Source: an uncultured Paracoccus sp.
GTDB taxonomy: Bacteria; Pseudomonadota; Alphaproteobacteria; Rhodobacterales; Rhodobacteraceae
DNA: 6,254 nucleotides
Reading direction: 5' to 3'
Assembly: GCF_946221145.1 (NCBI RefSeq)
Contig: NZ_CAMIOH010000188.1
Span: forward strand, 1 to 6,254
Under the pieces are notes generated by a model. The model was not told the DNA's origin and searched no databases. It saw only the letters and a list, made by a program, of their open reading frames with translations. Both the position numbers and the translations under genes were made by a program. Of the stretch, positions 6,194-6,254 are shown piece by piece. Each line of letters starts with the position of its first letter. Positions within the stretch are counted from its first letter, which is position 1.

Positions 6194-6254
6194 TGGCCGA
6201 CACGGCAGTCAAGGCGAAGGACCAGACCCCGACCGTCGAAGGCACGCCGAAGCC
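6193..6254 (+). CDS. sufD: Start of the next operon gene, probably sufD (truncated by window end)
   Basis: An ATG at 6193 overlaps the sufC stop, and GGAGG (6181-6185) lies 7 bases upstream within the end of sufC. Twenty complete codons are visible, beginning MADTAVKAKDQTP, without a stop. This stretch carries no recognisable domain. The call as SufD, the partner that forms the scaffold with SufB and helps load iron, rests on position: sufB-sufC-sufD is the usual order. A small unrelated gene between sufC and sufD cannot be excluded from 62 bases. Confidence 0.55.
   Translation, partial: MADTAVKAKDQTPTVEGTPK

Overview
The window is high-GC, densely coding bacterial DNA with strong G/C preference at third codon positions. 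The protein sequences (ComM, CoaBC, a short class V cysteine desulfurase, SufB, SufC) look alphaproteobacterial, most like Rhodobacterales and perhaps a Paracoccus-type organism. The genus is an inference from sequence style, not from a search. I see no tRNA, rRNA, CRISPR array, insertion sequence, phage gene or other mobile element.

Layout: (1) Positions 1-1430, minus strand, hold comM (YifB/Mg-chelatase-like AAA+ helicase). It starts at 1430 and runs off the left edge, so only the last residues are missing. (2) Positions 1431-1558 are a divergent intergenic region. It carries two copies of a 13-bp direct repeat, each containing TTAACCAT when read toward comM, and a perfect TTAA-N7-TTAAC, the consensus site of the cell-cycle/GTA regulator CtrA. 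(3) From 1559 to the right edge, all on the plus strand, runs a tightly packed gene set: coaBC, a cysteine desulfurase, sufB, sufC and the first 62 bases of a gene that is probably sufD. coaBC and the desulfurase overlap by ATGA. sufC and the next gene share one base (TGATG). The gaps are 30 bp before sufB and 58 bp before sufC.

The plus-strand genes form a SUF iron-sulfur cluster assembly operon. The desulfurase takes sulfur from cysteine, and SufB with SufC and SufD builds the cluster. coaBC, a coenzyme A synthesis gene that also consumes cysteine, is the apparent first gene, where many Rhodobacterales have the iscR regulator. The most interesting points are the CtrA-type promoter in front of comM (comM homologues are needed to receive gene transfer agent DNA in Rhodobacter capsulatus), the translational coupling of CoA and Fe-S biosynthesis, and the compact desulfurase. 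I found no clearly undescribed system; these are regulatory and organisational observations on known families.
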